A stretch of DNA of 64,000 nt from Parasponia andersonii (Eukaryota; Streptophyta; Magnoliopsida; Rosales; Cannabaceae), in the NCBI GenBank assembly GCA_002914805.1, contig JXTB01000483.1, forward strand, positions 196,923 through 260,922, in the 5' to 3' direction. Position 1 is the stretch's first letter. Each line of letters opens with the position of its first letter. Shown here piece by piece: positions 48,452 through 62,680 of the stretch. The position numbers and the translations under genes were made by a program. The notes beneath the pieces are model-generated. The model was given only the letters and a program-made list of their open reading frames with translations. It ran no database searches and was not told the origin of the DNA.

Positions 48452-50371
48452 GATGTTTCCGAATTTTCCCCTGTCAAAATGACGCGTCATCACCTTTGGT
48501 TACTTTTTTTTATTTATTTTTTAAAAAATACCTTCGTTACTTTCTTTGTGAGCCAATGCGACCGAATGGTATATGTTTTTTTTTTAAGCTCAAATAACAA
48601 ATACAACCAAAAGAGGGAAAAAAAAGTAACAACTACGTTCACCAACATTTTTTTTAAGTAAATTTTTAATTATAATAATACAAAACCTTCTAAAGCTCAC
48701 ATAAGTTTAACTCTGTGCTTATTTGTTTCAAGCAAAACCCCTAATCTTAGAAAACATAGTTTTGACAAGCGAAAGGTATAATTAGTATTTTAAATATTAC
48801 ACTCATTTTTCTTACTAATTTAGTATCGCTTTTCATATATATTACACATATGTTTATTTCTAAAATGTAAAATCTCATAGAAAACTTCTAAAATGTAAAA
48901 TCTCATAGAAAACCATAAACTTTATATGTTTAAAAATAAATCATGTACTTAATAAAGTATACATATTGGGCTCGTTTGGCACGGATTATATTGGATTGGA
49001 TAGTACTAGTAAATATAATAACTTTTCTTAATATAGTTATAATTATATTTTATTTATAAATAAATAAATAAATATTTCTAAAAATAGAATAGATAAATTC
49101 AAATGATGATTATATAAAATAATGTGATTTTAATTTATTTATGAAAAATATGTAGATAAAAATAAAATATATATTTTTAGTTAAAAAATAAAAAATAGAA
49201 TTTAATTAATATTTATATTAATTAAAAAAACCTATTAAAGAAAGAAAGAAAAAATAATAAAACATAAAACAGAAGTGTGTCTGGGTTATGACTAAATTAA
49301 CCTAACTTCTAGTCAAAATAATTTAGTCTCATAATAAGAATACTAAAAGGGGACTTATTTGTATAATCCCTTCTTGGGCCTAAAAATAAGAATTAACAAA
49401 AGAGTCCAATTCTACTTTTTAGTTTGTGCTTTTAAATGAGCCAATTACAAGTACAATTTACTAAAAAAAAATACTTTATGAATAATTAATATAGTGTGAA
49501 AAAAAAGCCAAAAAATTGTGCTTGAGTTAGTGGAAGAACAGCGATAACCAGCGCTAGTCAGGGATCAACTGAAGACTATAGTTTAAGAAGTACGTTTGTC
49601 AGTAGGCAGCAGAAACCAATAAAAATCCGCAAAACCTTATTCCTTTCTTGTAACTTGTAAGTGCCTTATAATTTATAAATAAAAATAAATAATTGAAAAT
49701 TCTAAGATGAAAACAAAATACCGGTTATCCCATTTAATTTCATAAAATGTAAAGCTTTTATTATGAGCAGAATGATGGAACTAATATTCTCTAACTCATG
49801 AAATTTTACTTAAAAAAATGAATTTGGTGTTAATTTTAGTAAATTATATGGACTTTTGTTACCAAATTCAGAAACTTTCAATAGAAATTCGCATCACTAG
49901 CAATAGATATACAACCAATTGAGTCTACCAAAGGGTTAGTAAATTTAAAGGATACCGCAAAATTTAGATCTTCGTGAGGGAGAATACGAGTTCTTCTTTC
50001 ATCGTCTAAAAGTATACAATTAACACCAATAAAGTTCATCCTCAATCTTTATTTTTTATTTTTACCATTTTACCATTTTACTTTCTTACCACGTTTGCTT
50101 TTTAATTAGCGTTTTTTCCCCCTTCTCTCTCCCTGTTAGCGTTTTATAGTTTTGACGTCATGTCTTATTTCAAGAGAAAAGTTTCCCAAAAGCCAAGTTC
50201 GTTGCAAATCTGCAATTAGATCACCATGACGCAAGGAATAAACGACATGAATTATAACCGGACACCAGTCATTTCCCTTCAAAAACGCATCGTCGTTTAA
50301 ACCAACAAACAACAAAATAGTCCCTGCTGCCAACTCCCAAAGGGTCCAAATCTCACTCCGCCGCACCGCAG
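48452..50371. other. Intergenic and DTW-gene upstream region
   Basis: AT-rich. A 28-29 base tandem duplication (TCTAAAATGTAAAATCTCAT plus a few bases, twice) lies at about 48858-48914. GGGCTCGTTTGGCACGG at 48968 resembles a MITE end but no partner was found. Around 50100-50371 the sequence becomes more GC-rich and CT-containing, as expected of the promoter and leader of the following gene; no certain TATA box was chosen. Confidence 0.4.
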
Positions 50372-51133
50372 ATGGAGCCGGAGGGCATCAACCACCTCGG
50401 CTTTCCGTTCTCCATCTCAAACTCTGCACCTCCTCGCCGGCCCATATGCCCCAACTGCGCAAGGCCCAGCCCAGTCTGCCTCTGTCACACACTCCCGGCC
50501 CAGCCCATCCCAACCACGACCCAAGTCATAATCCTCCACCACCCACACGAGGCCCAACACAAGCTCTCCACAACCCCAATCCTCACCAGGTGCTTAGCCA
50601 ACTCCACGGCCATAACCGGCCGCCGCCTCCGTCAGGGCCTCTCTCCTCTCCTTGACCAATCACCTCCCGCCATCTACCTCTTCCCGTCAACCCCGGCCTC
50701 ACCCGCCGTCAACTTATCCCAACTCGTTGACGAACCCATTTGGTCCAAACGCGCCCCTTTGGTCCTAATCGTCTTCGACGCGACGTGGAAGCACGCCAAG
50801 GAGATGGTCAGGGCCAGTGAGGGATTTTTGGGTAATTTCGCGAAAAGGGTCTGCTTGGATTGCGACGAGGGTGTGAGTGGTGGGAGTATCTACGACTCGG
50901 AGTTGATTCTGAGGAAGGAGCCGTTTGGTGGGTGTGTGAGTACCATGGAGGCCGTGGCTAGGACTCTGGGGGTTCTTGAGCCTAATGGGCCTGAGATTGA
51001 GGGGAAGCTGATTGGGGTTTTGAAGGAAATGGTGAGGTTACAGGCTGGTTATCTCAAGCCCATGAAGCCCAGGCCCAAGCTGTTGAAGAAAGACAAGGAA
51101 GAGAAGCACAGGGATGAGAGTGGTAGCTATTAA
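50372..51133 (+). CDS. DTW-domain protein, probable tRNA-uridine aminocarboxypropyltransferase
   Basis: Intronless, 253 residues. The family (bacterial TapT, human DTWD1/DTWD2) transfers the 3-amino-3-carboxypropyl group of S-adenosylmethionine to uridine in the tRNA D-loop, making acp3U. Visible signatures: Cys motifs CPNC (26-29) and CLC (36-38), ILHHPHEAQHKLST (54-67), the defining D-x-T-W as DATW (136-139) in IVFDATWKHAKEM, then LRKEP (180-184) and STMEA (190-194). The C-terminal ~25 residues are Lys-rich (KPRPKLLKKDKEEK), possibly for tRNA binding or nuclear targeting. By its length and motifs it is DTWD2-like. The N-terminal third is Pro-rich and the gene is strongly GC-rich against its flanks. 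ATG follows a CT/GC-rich leader; no earlier in-frame ATG was seen. Confidence 0.92.
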   Translation: MEPEGINHLGFPFSISNSAPPRRPICPNCARPSPVCLCHTLPAQPIPTTTQVIILHHPHEAQHKLSTTPILTRCLANSTAITGRRLRQGLSPLLDQSPPAIYLFPSTPASPAVNLSQLVDEPIWSKRAPLVLIVFDATWKHAKEMVRASEGFLGNFAKRVCLDCDEGVSGGSIYDSELILRKEPFGGCVSTMEAVARTLGVLEPNGPEIEGKLIGVLKEMVRLQAGYLKPMKPRPKLLKKDKEEKHRDESGSY

Positions 51134-54100
51134 GAATCAAACTGGAAGTCACTGATTTTCAATTATTTTTTTTTTTCCCTCTTTCTTACTAACGGAAAAA
51201 AGTTGGAACAGTTTTGTGTGGATTTTGGGTAAAATTGGGAAGTATTTTGTATTGTGGAATTGAAGCTAATTATGTAATACTTTAGATGCTTAATGTTTAA
51301 GAATGTTGAATAACTTATTTCACAGACGAATAGAGAATGCTAGCTGTATTTTTTTTAATCTCATTATTGTGTCTAAATTTTATTATTATTTATTAGATCT
51401 ACGTATCAAACACTAAAAAAATAAAGAAAGTGCATTTAACGCTCTTCCAGTTCATAATATGTTTATTTGTTGACTTTTTGAATTAAAGCTTAAAATTTCA
51501 CTTGCTCAATCAAGGGGTCATTTTCCTTGGTATTGTGCAGAAACATGTCTTCCCATCTGAAAACTCTCTTTTGTGGACTTCAAAGGACCAAAATGCCCCC
51601 AGTGATTTTCCATGAGTTTTTAACAATGTTGAGGGTATTTTGGTCCAGAAAAGATACTTCCAAGACAAACGTTAAGAGAGGATAGTTTATTAATTTTGAC
51701 TTAGAGCTAATATGGAAGATGTCCTATCTCATCCCGCTTTCATGTTGATGTAAATGCACATGTACATGTATATATGAGCAGCTATCTTAAATGGGATTGT
51801 CAAGTTTGTGGTATGAATGGTCTGAATTGTCAATGGCTAACAAGAGAAGCAGTCATTTAGTACCTAGTTTGGTTTTCCATTTATAGAAGTTGAGAAGAAC
51901 TAGGCAACAAACATGTCTCTCTACTGTCGATTCATATAGCTTTTTCTTTATTGTGGGGGCTGTGTGTATAAAAGCGCGTACTTTGTCCTATGAAAAGTTG
52001 GAGTACGGTATCTCAAGTGATAATTCAAGCTATAAAATTGATAAATATTAAGACTAATTTGCATGATTAAGTAATAGAAGTAAATTCAAGAACTCACTGT
52101 TTCTACTATAAAGTTTTCAAGAATGCTGTGTTGGCGTGCATTGGATTATGACACAGGATTTAGTAGTTATTTTCTCAGTTTTATGTCACACGCATGATTT
52201 TGGAGTAATGTTTATGAACTGGTTATTGTCTCAGAAGTGTCAGAACACATAAAACTGTGGCTTAGGCCTTGTAGTCGTTGAGCCCAACGGAACAGAAGTT
52301 GGAAAAATCAACATTATTTGTCATCTATGATGTTTCAACCTGCGTGTTTGAGCTGTAAGGTCTGGCTTTTTTGGTGTACCTTTGCTATCATGGGTCTGGG
52401 TACATCTGGATCCCATTTTGCTAATATTGTTGAATCTTGATCAATGCGAAGAATAGACAAATATGATTGAGCAAAACTAGGACGAAAAATTTAACGATCA
52501 AATTAGAATGAGCTACACATGAGTTTCACGTATCTTATTGGACCTTAAAACGTTGAGCATAACCCCATAAGGATGGAGGACAAGAAGTCACTTAGTGAAC
52601 AGTACATTCACTTGTGTTCTTTTTCTATTTTCATGGCTTTTACCAATATCTGAACCGTGGCATGTCATAAGGAGGCAGTGATATTACCACTGAGGTGTCC
52701 GTACTAGGACATTCACTTCACTTATATGCCCTTTTTTACTTCCCGTTGTTGCTTTGCTTTGAATACTCCAATATTTTCAAGTATGTGAAAAAAAAAAATT
52801 GAAATAGAAAAAAGAAACAGTCTATTCAGGATGAGAGAGAGATATAGACATTTGTTCTCTCAGTATTGAACATTTGCACCAGTCAATAAAGAAATAAAGC
52901 CTTTCGCCACAAGATAAAGTGTGCTAGTAGCAACTAGCTAGTATAGCATGCAATGAGGCTTTTCAATAAAGTGATTAGCTTTTTTCGCTTTCTTGATAAT
53001 CTGATCAAGTAAGCGAAGGGGTAGCTTTTTTCGCTCTCAGTATCCATACAAGTTATCCATAGCACTACATTATTTGAATCACGTTCTGTAACTATCAAAG
53101 AAGGTTCCATCAAAGAAAATGACATTCACTTCTTAGTAAAACTTGAATCAAAACCCAATTTATTATTATTGTTTTTTTTTTCAAAGAATCAATTCAACCT
53201 AAATTCTTGTTTAATAAAATGACTGATCCACAAGGTGAATTCTGTAAGTCTCACATGGTAAAGTTGTCAAAGGACATCCCAATGTTGGACCACTCCAAAA
53301 AACAAAAACAAAAAAAAAAAAAAAAAAGAAAAAAAAAAGGCAAAAGAAAAAAAGGGAAATTATTTTCGAGCGAATATCCCATTCTGAAAAGGGTGTGTAT
53401 GAATGGAAACAGAGATATATTTTAGGATGAAATTATAAAAAACGAGGGCCTCTCCTATGACCCACCATAATATGATACACCATTTTCCATAGAATGAAAT
53501 ATCAAACAAGTGAGGTGGCATTCAGCCCTTTTTGTTTTCTTTTTCACCCTATTTTTTCTGTTATTGTTTCTTTCTCATCCTCTGGCCAATCTTTCTTTCT
53601 TTCTTTCTTTCTTTCGTTCTTTTTTGTTAGTGTATCACAATAAACTAAGGCATGGCTGAGATTATTATAAAGCCTGCGTTATGGGGCCTCTTCCACTTTA
53701 CCACCCACCAAAAATGGGTTGGCATCTACTGCTCTCATACGACATCCATAGCCTAATCACTCAAAACATCATAACAAAGACTATCTTATAAGAAATTGTT
53801 TTGATGTCGTTTTCAGTTTTTTTCATTTGTCCACCGGCCAAACCGTCCTTTTTCCACAATCATTTATAATAAATTGTCTAAAAATTTTTCATAGTATGTA
53901 CTTGATGGCTGATAATATAAACAATTAAATAAGTGCAAAAGCAGCTAGGTTTCAACATTGTTTTCTAAAGGTTTTTATATAAATTATAAGCACCATAATT
54001 TGTACTTAGAGATCCAAAATCAAGGTTGTACATGCAATTGATCGACACTAGTACTAGGGAGAAACGACTAATCTTCACGGTAAAACTGATTAAGTACTTG

Positions 54101-57100
54101 TTCGGTAATATTATTAACTTCAGAACTTCAAATCATAGCAGAGATATTATTGAACAACATCTCGATAACATTTTTACCTTTTATTTCATTTTTGAAAGTA
54201 AAACCAAAAAACAAGTGTTAACAAAGAGCTTTCTTGTTTACACTAGACAATATCCTAGTTTAATTCTTGAAATGTCTGATTAGTTGAGAATGTAAAATTA
54301 CATTATAAAAACATATTTGGTATAAAACTCGGATACTATTCTAAATATTGGAAATTGTTTAACAATTTTTAGATTTACATAATAAAATTTAAGTCTTATA
54401 TAAAATGCGTTAATTTTCACAAGTAATATAAAATAATATCCTAAAACTTCAGGATGATTTACGTAATAAATAACACTTATTATTAGTGCTCGTCAAATTA
54501 TAGTCAAACAACGTGCAAATCTAATTGTTCAAAAACTTACTAGAAATTCTTTGGTACAACAAGATTCTCCAACTTCAACTATGTAATAATTCCAAAATCG
54601 CGACTGTATTTTTGGGCAGGAACAAAAATACTTGGTCTGTGTGGACAATCTGTATTGGGGCCCTTTGGGATGTCCTCACACGGTGGGCGGCTGAGGCCTG
54701 TCCATTAGTGGTAAATGAGGGCCCATAATCTGTGTTATGGTGGCAAATGTGTGTTGTAAACTCGTCCTTGATCGTATTAAAATTTTCTTAATTGGAACCT
54801 CTCACATGAATGTGGACCAAAAATTATAAGAAACCAAGCCAATTTATACAATTAGTACCACAGATCACATGTATTTTCACTTTTGGAGCAGTGAAAGCTG
54901 CTATACTTAGGAGCTAAACGGTGGATCTAAAGGATCTCCTATTTTGGGTTTTGGTGGCTCTAATTTGGAGTCTCTCATAAACAATCAAATTTAGACAAGA
55001 AGAATACTACACATCTTGACAAATTGTTAGGGGAAAAAAAGAATGTCTTGAGTGATTTCACATTATATAACTGATTAATTTATGTACTTTTTAATTCTCA
55101 CTCATTAACTGCTACATATAAAATCATATCATTCGAATTACAAATATTATCGAGTTGTAATGATGTTTTAACATTTTCTTAAGATAATTTAATTACATAT
55201 TTTCAATTGTTCTAGACATTCTAGATTTGTGAGTAGTAACTCAATACCAAAGTGCCCTTTGTTCTTTCCCTCCTTGAGCTATAAAGTACTTACTCTTAAC
55301 AATTTAGTTTTATTATTCTGAGAAAATGATTCAAGAAAACAAACATTGAAAACTAAGAGCTCTAATTAATTGTAGGCTGATTACAGGCTTGCAATGCAAA
55401 TTCTACAAATGGCAAGCAGGGGAGGACCTTAGCTAACAGATTGCTTAAAAAACAATATCTTGAGCTTGTGATATTAACTTTGCTTACTCTTACGGAAAAA
55501 TTTCGGTTTGCACTTTGCTTACCAAGTGCAAATGTCTTTCAAAAATAAAATAAAATAGAATTAAAAAAAAAAAGACAAACTTGTCGTTTGTCATTATATA
55601 TGTATAAATCTTGCTTGCCCAAAGTGTTGCTTACAAAAGGAACTACAATTGTACACGAGTATATACTAAGAAAGCAAAAATACACATAAGATGTATAAAA
55701 TTAATCATTTACCTATTTTGTATTTACTTCATCAACCTTTATATTTCCATCTATTACGAACCGTACTTCACCCAAAAGGTTGATTAGTCCATGAAACATG
55801 TAAGAGGCCTAGACACAACACCTTGCCTAATAAAGGGCACTTTACTAAAATAAATTTAATATACATGATAAAATTTGTTGCTTGTCAATTTGGTCACACT
55901 GCTTGTCAAAAAAGAAAATGCGGTATTATCTTAAGAATGCTTAGAATACTAGACCATATTTTGGTCTAATATCTAATTAAAGCATGTGAAAGTGACCCAA
56001 TAGTTTGTTATCGGCTGTCATCCTTTATATGTGGCCTTTGATGAGCTGGCTTCTCAGTTTCATTGTTTCTTTTTGGGGCATATTTATCATTCTAGCACCT
56101 CCGTCTGCTCTTCATTGTTCCCTCAATTTTGGGGAACTAAATTTTTATTTATTTTTCCTGATTTCAATACGTAATATATACTATACCTGGTCAAATTTCA
56201 AAAGATATGGAAATTTCACCACGATATTTGTTGATATTGGCATAATATTGTAGTATTTTGAAATGTTGTTATAGATATTAAGAGGAAAGATATTTTTTTC
56301 CATGTATCCTCGAAATATTAACAATGTCGAGAATAATGTCTATAATGGTAAAATATTAGTAAAAAATAAGTTATAACGGGATATTTATAGGTATTATTGT
56401 TATAATATAGTAGACATTTTGAAATATCGACAAAAATGTTGATTTTTTTTTAGAATTTCTTTAGTTATGAAATATTAATTCAACCTCATCCTTAAACTAA
56501 TATTTATATTTCCACACATATTCATCAAGTAGAAATTACTCAATTTATGGGTTTAATGTTGAAATAAATCCATCAACACATATGTGGCATATAAATAATT
56601 ATTTTCAGAACTATTCCGATATAATAATTTACAAAGGATACCATTTGGACCAATAAGAAAATTTTTCTTATGATTTTCAATCTCATAGAAACTTATTTTG
56701 GTATTGAATGAATTTGAATTATCATATACTGTCATTGGTTTTTATTTATTTTCAATATAATTTAGAACTAGTTACAATTTATAAGATATTAATATCATAT
56801 TAATTCTACGAAATGTATTAAATAAAATAACATGATATGTATTTTAGTATTAAAATTGTTCTAGGAAATGAAATTCAATCAATTTTCTACTATATACGTA
56901 TATTTTATTGTCTTATATATTATATATAGGAATTTTTTCAAAAAAAAAGCAATATAAATTTTGTAATAACAATTATTTTAGCATTTCTTAGAGTTTTCTT
57001 TGCAAATTTTGAGTTTTAAGACAAATTTTGGTCATTTTCGAGAATATCTTCGATATCATGATTATCACCAATATTATCGGTAAAATCAAACATCGATATT

Positions 57101-57129
57101 ATCAACAATATTTCAATCTTTAGATAGAC
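51134..57129. other. Long intergenic stretch, no gene recognised
   Basis: Begins with the 3' flank of the DTW gene. The rest is AT-rich with homopolymer runs (53300-53350 A-rich), a (TTTC)n run at 53591-53617, and a small hairpin TTTGCACTT...AAGTGCAAA at 55505-55530. Open frames here (for example 54026-54283, 54525-54728) are short, lack family motifs, and are not called. Confidence 0.45.
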
Positions 57130-57511
57130 CAGGCTGTTCATCAAATCCAATCTGCACCAAGTGCAAATTTTAGAATATCGCATCCAATCTAATTCAAATA
57201 AAACCTTTTAACTAATCTAATCTGATCCGTAAATACGTGAATTAGATTGGATACTTTTGATCAGTTGACTAATAAGCCCTTATAATTGGGGTCTATCTTG
57301 TTTTTTTTTTTATTTATTTTGAATTATATATTTTTAGCACAAATTTGAGCTTTGTATTTTAGAAAGTATTAATCATGATATGCAGAAGTAGATTTTAGAA
57401 ACTCAGTCTAATCTAATCCGTATAAATATAGTATCTACATTTTGAAGATTAAACTTAATTAGTTTATGAGGATTGGATTGGATTAGATTATGCAGTTTTT
57501 AAACACTCTTA
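57130..57511. mobile_element. hAT-like MITE related to the 24946 element
   Basis: Ends CAGGCTGTTCATCAAATCC (57130) and TTTTTAAACACTCTTA (to 57511) are imperfect relatives of TAGGGGTGTTCAAAA, and the interior has the same CCAATCTAATT / GGATTGGATTAGATT motifs in opposite orientation. Flanking AGATAGAC (57122-57129) and AATTAGAC (57512-57519) agree at six of eight bases. Older than the copy at 24946 judging by the mismatched ends. Confidence 0.65.
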
Positions 57512-58321
57512 AATTAGACGATTTTCATTTCTTAAGAAAAAAAATTATTCTTTTTTATTATAATGTTCGTTGCATATTCTTTGAAGTTGTTGGTGCCCCA
57601 CCATAGCACAACTCCTTTTTTCATTTTCCAATATATGTGCTTATCATGCATGTTTGAAAAAAAGGCTGGACCTAGTAAACAAATTCCAAAAGTTGATGAA
57701 CTAAATAAGTTTATTTTTGATCGATTTAATTTTTAAGTTCTAGAATGAGAAAGTTTAACATCCATATATAAGTGAAAATATACTATTCATTAACGGGGTT
57801 TCACCGATTGTTCCCCTCAAACTGAACGACACATAAGATTCGACCTGATTGCTAGTTAAATTGAAGACTTTCTATAACGAAAACAAAATATGGTTCTCAG
57901 GGACGTTTTTATATATCCCTTTTATAGAGACTTATGACAAAACCATAATAACCCAATCTAGTAAACAATTTCCAAAGCTTATTAGTTGTAATCACAATGT
58001 GGTGCAAGTGCTTCTTTTAACAAAGTGATGCGATTTGAATTATAAAATTGAATATTAGAGATATATGTGACTATTAATCAGACTAAACTTGTGACTATAT
58101 AATGGTATTATTTTTGAGTTGCCAATAACGTTTGACTTTAATAAATTTTTGTAGTGGATACACAATCGTAACTTGTGTTGTTGCTACCTACGTTAGCATT
58201 AGTCATTATTTATATATGTCTTTCTTTTTTCTATTTTCAGGACAGTCTTTATAATATTGGATAAAATAAAGATTAGAGATATTTTTTAATGTAATTATTG
58301 GCATTTGAGAGTACTTTTATG
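57512..58321. other. Intergenic, no gene seen
   Basis: AT-rich spacer between two hAT-like elements. Nothing recognised. Confidence 0.4.
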
Positions 58322-59031
58322 TAGAGATATAAAATAAGTCGGACCGGCTTACATTAAATGAGCATGTACGTGCCTAAAATATGGACCGACTTGGTCCAAC
58401 TCATATTCTTATTAAAGAGTTCGGTATGTCCTACATGTCCATTCCACATTTTATGAGGGCCTAAGTAGGTCGTGCCTAAGTGGACCATACATATATAGGC
58501 CGAATATGGACCGACTCGGCCCAATCCATATTCTTATTAAGGGGTTTGATACAACTCACATATCCATCCCACATTTTATGAGGGCCTGAATGGGTCGTGC
58601 CTAAGTAGATCCTGCATATACAAGTCAAATATGGGTCTAATTTCGTTATTGTTCTATGCTTTAAAATATCAAATATAGGCCTAAAATCAATTCATATTCT
58701 ATTAAAATTTGAATAAATTGAAAATAAACAAAAAATAAGTAAATAAATAACATTATAAACAAATAATGAAAATATTTAATTAAGATTTTTTTCAAATTTT
58801 AATTAAGAAATATATTTAAAATTATATAAAATGACTAAATGTAGCCCGATAGAAATGTGGGTCGGGTCGGGTCGAGGCGGGCCGAGCTTGTTGGCCTATG
58901 ACTAAGACTTAACCCAACCCCTTTTATATGTAACGGGTTGGCCCAAGCCTATATTAATATGGGTCAGGTCGGGACGGGCTGATACTATATTTTTTCTTCG
59001 AAATGTGGCCTAACCTACATTGACAACTCTA
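58322..59031. mobile_element. hAT-like element with internal 125-bp tandem repeat
   Basis: Left end TAGAGATATAAAATAAG (58322) and right end ATTGACAACTCTA (to 59031) form a decayed inverted repeat, with near-identical 8-mers CTTTTATG (58314-58321) and CTTTTATA (59032-59039) outside. A unit starting ATGGACCGACT at 58381 recurs at 58506 and, in part, at 58631: period 125, just over two copies. Near the right end a GC-rich part (GGGTCGGGTCGGGTCGAGGC, 58859-58878) contrasts with the surrounding AT-rich DNA. 710 bp, non-coding. Confidence 0.65.
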
Positions 59032-62000
59032 CTTTTATAGATTAAATACCCTAACTTTTTACTACTGAGAGTAATAAAAATAAAAAATGAAAACAAGCAT
59101 GTACAATATTCGTAACAATTCACACTTTATATGAGAATTTTCGCTATCTTTCTATTATTGTAGGGTTTCATGCAACAAAAATGAATAATTATAAAAAAAA
59201 AAAAAGCTCACACTACATGTATCTCAAAAATTGTGAGTTATTTTTATTATATCTCTCTCTATACAAGGAAACCCTCTAATATCTTTTATGTACTAAGAAA
59301 AAGTAGGATAACTGACATGCATGTGTAAAAAGTCCAAACATTTCTTTACTTGGGCACGGAGTCACTTGTAGCTTAGCGAGGGCTTTAGACCTTATTCAAT
59401 TTTATATTTCCTTTTGAAAGGAAAAAAAATATATATTTATAATATTTTAGCTTATATTATATGTAAAGCTTTCACTCCAAAATAGAAAAATAAAATAATA
59501 GTCTCAACAAATAAATAAAAGTGTAGTTCTAGCCCTTACTAGATGAAATTGGTAGTTCTGTCCTTATTTCTACTAATATATGTAGTACTATCAAATCCGC
59601 ATATCTATCACTCTGATATTTTGGTAATTTGCGTCAATATAATTAGGCTTTATATAATACAACTCTTATTTTCATTTCATATTAAGTTAATTATATTTGT
59701 ATACATTACAATTATATTTGTATAAGTTTCATTTTGACTATTTATTCAATTTATATCTTGTAGTTGGGCTTTATCGATATTATCCTTCATATTTTAAAAA
59801 TTGTTACTAATTTATACTATCTTTGAGTTAAACACTAATTTTGACCATTGAATTTACCGAAACAACCTTTTAAAATTTAAACATAAGTATATACATATAT
59901 ATATATGTATATTTAAAAAAACCTACCTTATGGAACAAAAGTCTTGACAAAGAACTGTCTGCTCTCTAATTAATTAATCCTCCCTAATTAATTAACCCTA
60001 TATCAACTGTAGTTTCAAAAGAAAAAAAAAAATCAAAAATGGTAATATTGCCAAATAGGGTTGTATACTGGGTTTTCACTAGTATAAATAATGTGAGATA
60101 TAGAATGAGGATTTTTTGTTTAATATTTAATAGAAATAGATCAGGCTTAGGATTGAGTACTCTACCAACCCTACATCAAACATATAGCCTATTTTATATT
60201 TTCATTCTTATATACTATTAACTCAGTTTGAATTTAAAAAATTAAAAGAATCTAATTATATATATAATTATATTCTAATACAAGATAGGGTTTATAATAT
60301 CCCATCTTCACTTATTACAATTTCTTTGATTTTCTCACACAATCTCTCATTATTTTATTCAAATTTCTTTCATTAAAATATAATTACAGTGAATTTGAGC
60401 TCAAGTTGGAGTTTTCAATGAACTTAATTTTAATTTACATATTTTGTCATATATTTATACTTCTACGGGATTTAGACCAATGTAGGGATTTTTTTTTTTC
60501 AATTAGACTCAAGTTGACCATTCAGAATGGGGATCCCAATACACAGATAGGGGAACTGTTCCCAATGGAGATTTTTCCAAATCACTGCAAAAAATTAAAC
60601 GATAAATGGTGCGAGAATTATATAGTAAACTAGTAGTGTGGACAAGGATAGTAAATAAAAAATCGGCCTTGCCTTACCCCATTGATATCCCTAGAAAGTT
60701 TCTTCTTTTGAAAAACTTATTATATTGTTGGGCATTAACATTTAGCGTCTTTAGCAACTCATGTGAATTAACATAAAATTTTGATGGAACTGGCAAAGAG
60801 AGACATGGATGAGACAAATTTGAAATATTGTCATTAAAAAGCCATTATTGAATGTCAGGGACCTAAATGCAAACTACTAAAGTTATGAATAATATTGCAA
60901 TTGATCCAAAAATAAATCTTAGATGTGTTGAACTAACATGATACTCATATGGATGAAGTTTGACTCTATAGTCCATAACAAATTAACAAGCAAATCATTC
61001 TTTATTTATTCTTTCAAGTGTTTAAAAAAAATAGAAAAATGAAAAATAAAGAACAAAAAACTTTGATAATTTTCATCTGCGTATATGATTTTGTTTTTAG
61101 AGCAGTGCTAATTAGTAAATATACTCTCTTACTATTTTTTATACTCTCCAATTTTATTGTTTGACATGTATATTCAACTATTTAGTTTAATATTTAATAA
61201 TACAAAAAATTACTGTATAATCCACTTGTCAGACAGTGAGACTCGGAAAGTATAAAAGATAGTATAAAAAATAGTATAGTTGGTATTCTTCTTGTTTTTA
61301 ATATGTTGATGTAATACTTGATTGATGTATGGAGGCATTTTAGGGTCTATACGCTCCTCTAGAAAATTTTCAAGTTTCCCATGTGAGCTAGTGAAGAAGA
61401 TAAGGCTTCTTAGCAAAATAATTGAATTTTGGGCCCTAAAAAATAAAATGTCAGCTTTATTTTTTTATTTTCTATTTGTGAAAGTCTATTCATTTAATTT
61501 TATAGCAAAATTGTTTATATATAAATATTTTTTTGAGCTAAATTTCAATATATAGATATCTTATTTAGGGCTTTGGATACAATCCTATTCAGGGACTAGT
61601 CCTACTACATGATTTTAGTCAATTTTGAACAAATTTATCCTATATAGCATTGGACAAATGTGTTATGTCTTGGCTAAATCATATTACGGGACCAGTCTCT
61701 AAGCGGGACTATATCCTACCCCTCGTATTTAGTATATATATGTATATATATACAATAAAAAAAGATAAATTTACACTTAGAGGGTCCATTAAGCCTCTCA
61801 TGATGAAAGAAGAATGCACGCATAAATATTTTTAAAACTAACATTCATTATCATGTCACACATTTAAAATTACTTGGATATCTTATTACTTAATAACCCT
61901 AAAATATATTCTTCTCCAACATACCTCAAATTATTTCTACCACCACCATTGTAGCACCCCACTAATACCAATGGTCCCAATCTCGACAGTGCCTACACTC

Positions 62001-62274
62001 AACTTGGGTCGAAAAATTTCGAATGTGATCGAACGTTTATTGCCGCATCTCCTGACCATTCTAATCGATTTTCGAGTGAGGTCGAGCCACAGTTCAGCCA
62101 TAGTCAAACAATTTTAACCCTAGTTGAATATGGTCGATAATCTTCCACGCGCACAGTGATGTTAATTGGGCTATGCTGTGACCTAGGAATGTTTAGTCTT
62201 AGCCCACATGAGCCTGATGTTGTACCGACCTAGACACGATTAGTAATCATGTCATATCATGCTCAGCCTATAAC
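59032..62274. other. Intergenic, no gene recognised
   Basis: AT-rich. Frames at 59543-59725, 60039-60221 and 60406-60633 are short and hydrophobic from AT-rich codons, with no family motif. At 61950-62160 composition becomes more mixed (GTCGAGCCACAGTTCAGCC region) without a recognised feature. Confidence 0.45.
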
Positions 62275-62680
62275 GTGCCTATTTTGTACCCGTGCTTGTT
62301 ATTATGCCTATTTTCAATATTATCTTTTGCCATATCCGTTAATGCCTGATGGTGTCCATTTTCAATATTTTTCTTTTTATGCTTAATCCTACCCGTTTTC
62401 GATATTATTTTCATATCTAGTTGTACCCATTTTTTATATTATATTATATATATATTTAGTACCTAATCGTGGTTATTTTATTTTTTCGTACCTAATTATG
62501 CCCTTTTTAGATATTATATTTTTTCCCATACATAATCTTATTCGTTATCGATATTGTATTTTTTTCATATATAATCGTGTTCGTTATTATACCTAATTGT
62601 TCCACTTTTTTAATATAACAATCGAGTAAATCGTGCCTAATCTAACTCATTTTTGAACTCTAATTGTTATCATGCCCATT
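62275..62680. repeat. Degenerate tandem repeat, ~40-50 bp unit
   Basis: About eight loosely related units contain the phrase (A/G)CC(C/T)(A/G)TTTT(C/T)(G/A)ATATTAT(A/T)TTTT followed by CATA..TAATC(G/C)T. Units begin near 62279, 62312, 62355, 62395, 62425, 62500, 62540 and 62580. Related but more decayed phrases occur at 63650-63850. Non-coding. Confidence 0.55.

Noticed and set aside
53207..53425. 72-codon Lys-rich frame
   Set aside because: Translation of an A-rich tract.
54525..54728. 67-codon frame with Trp and Cys
   Set aside because: No family resemblance, no flanking gene signals; most likely chance.
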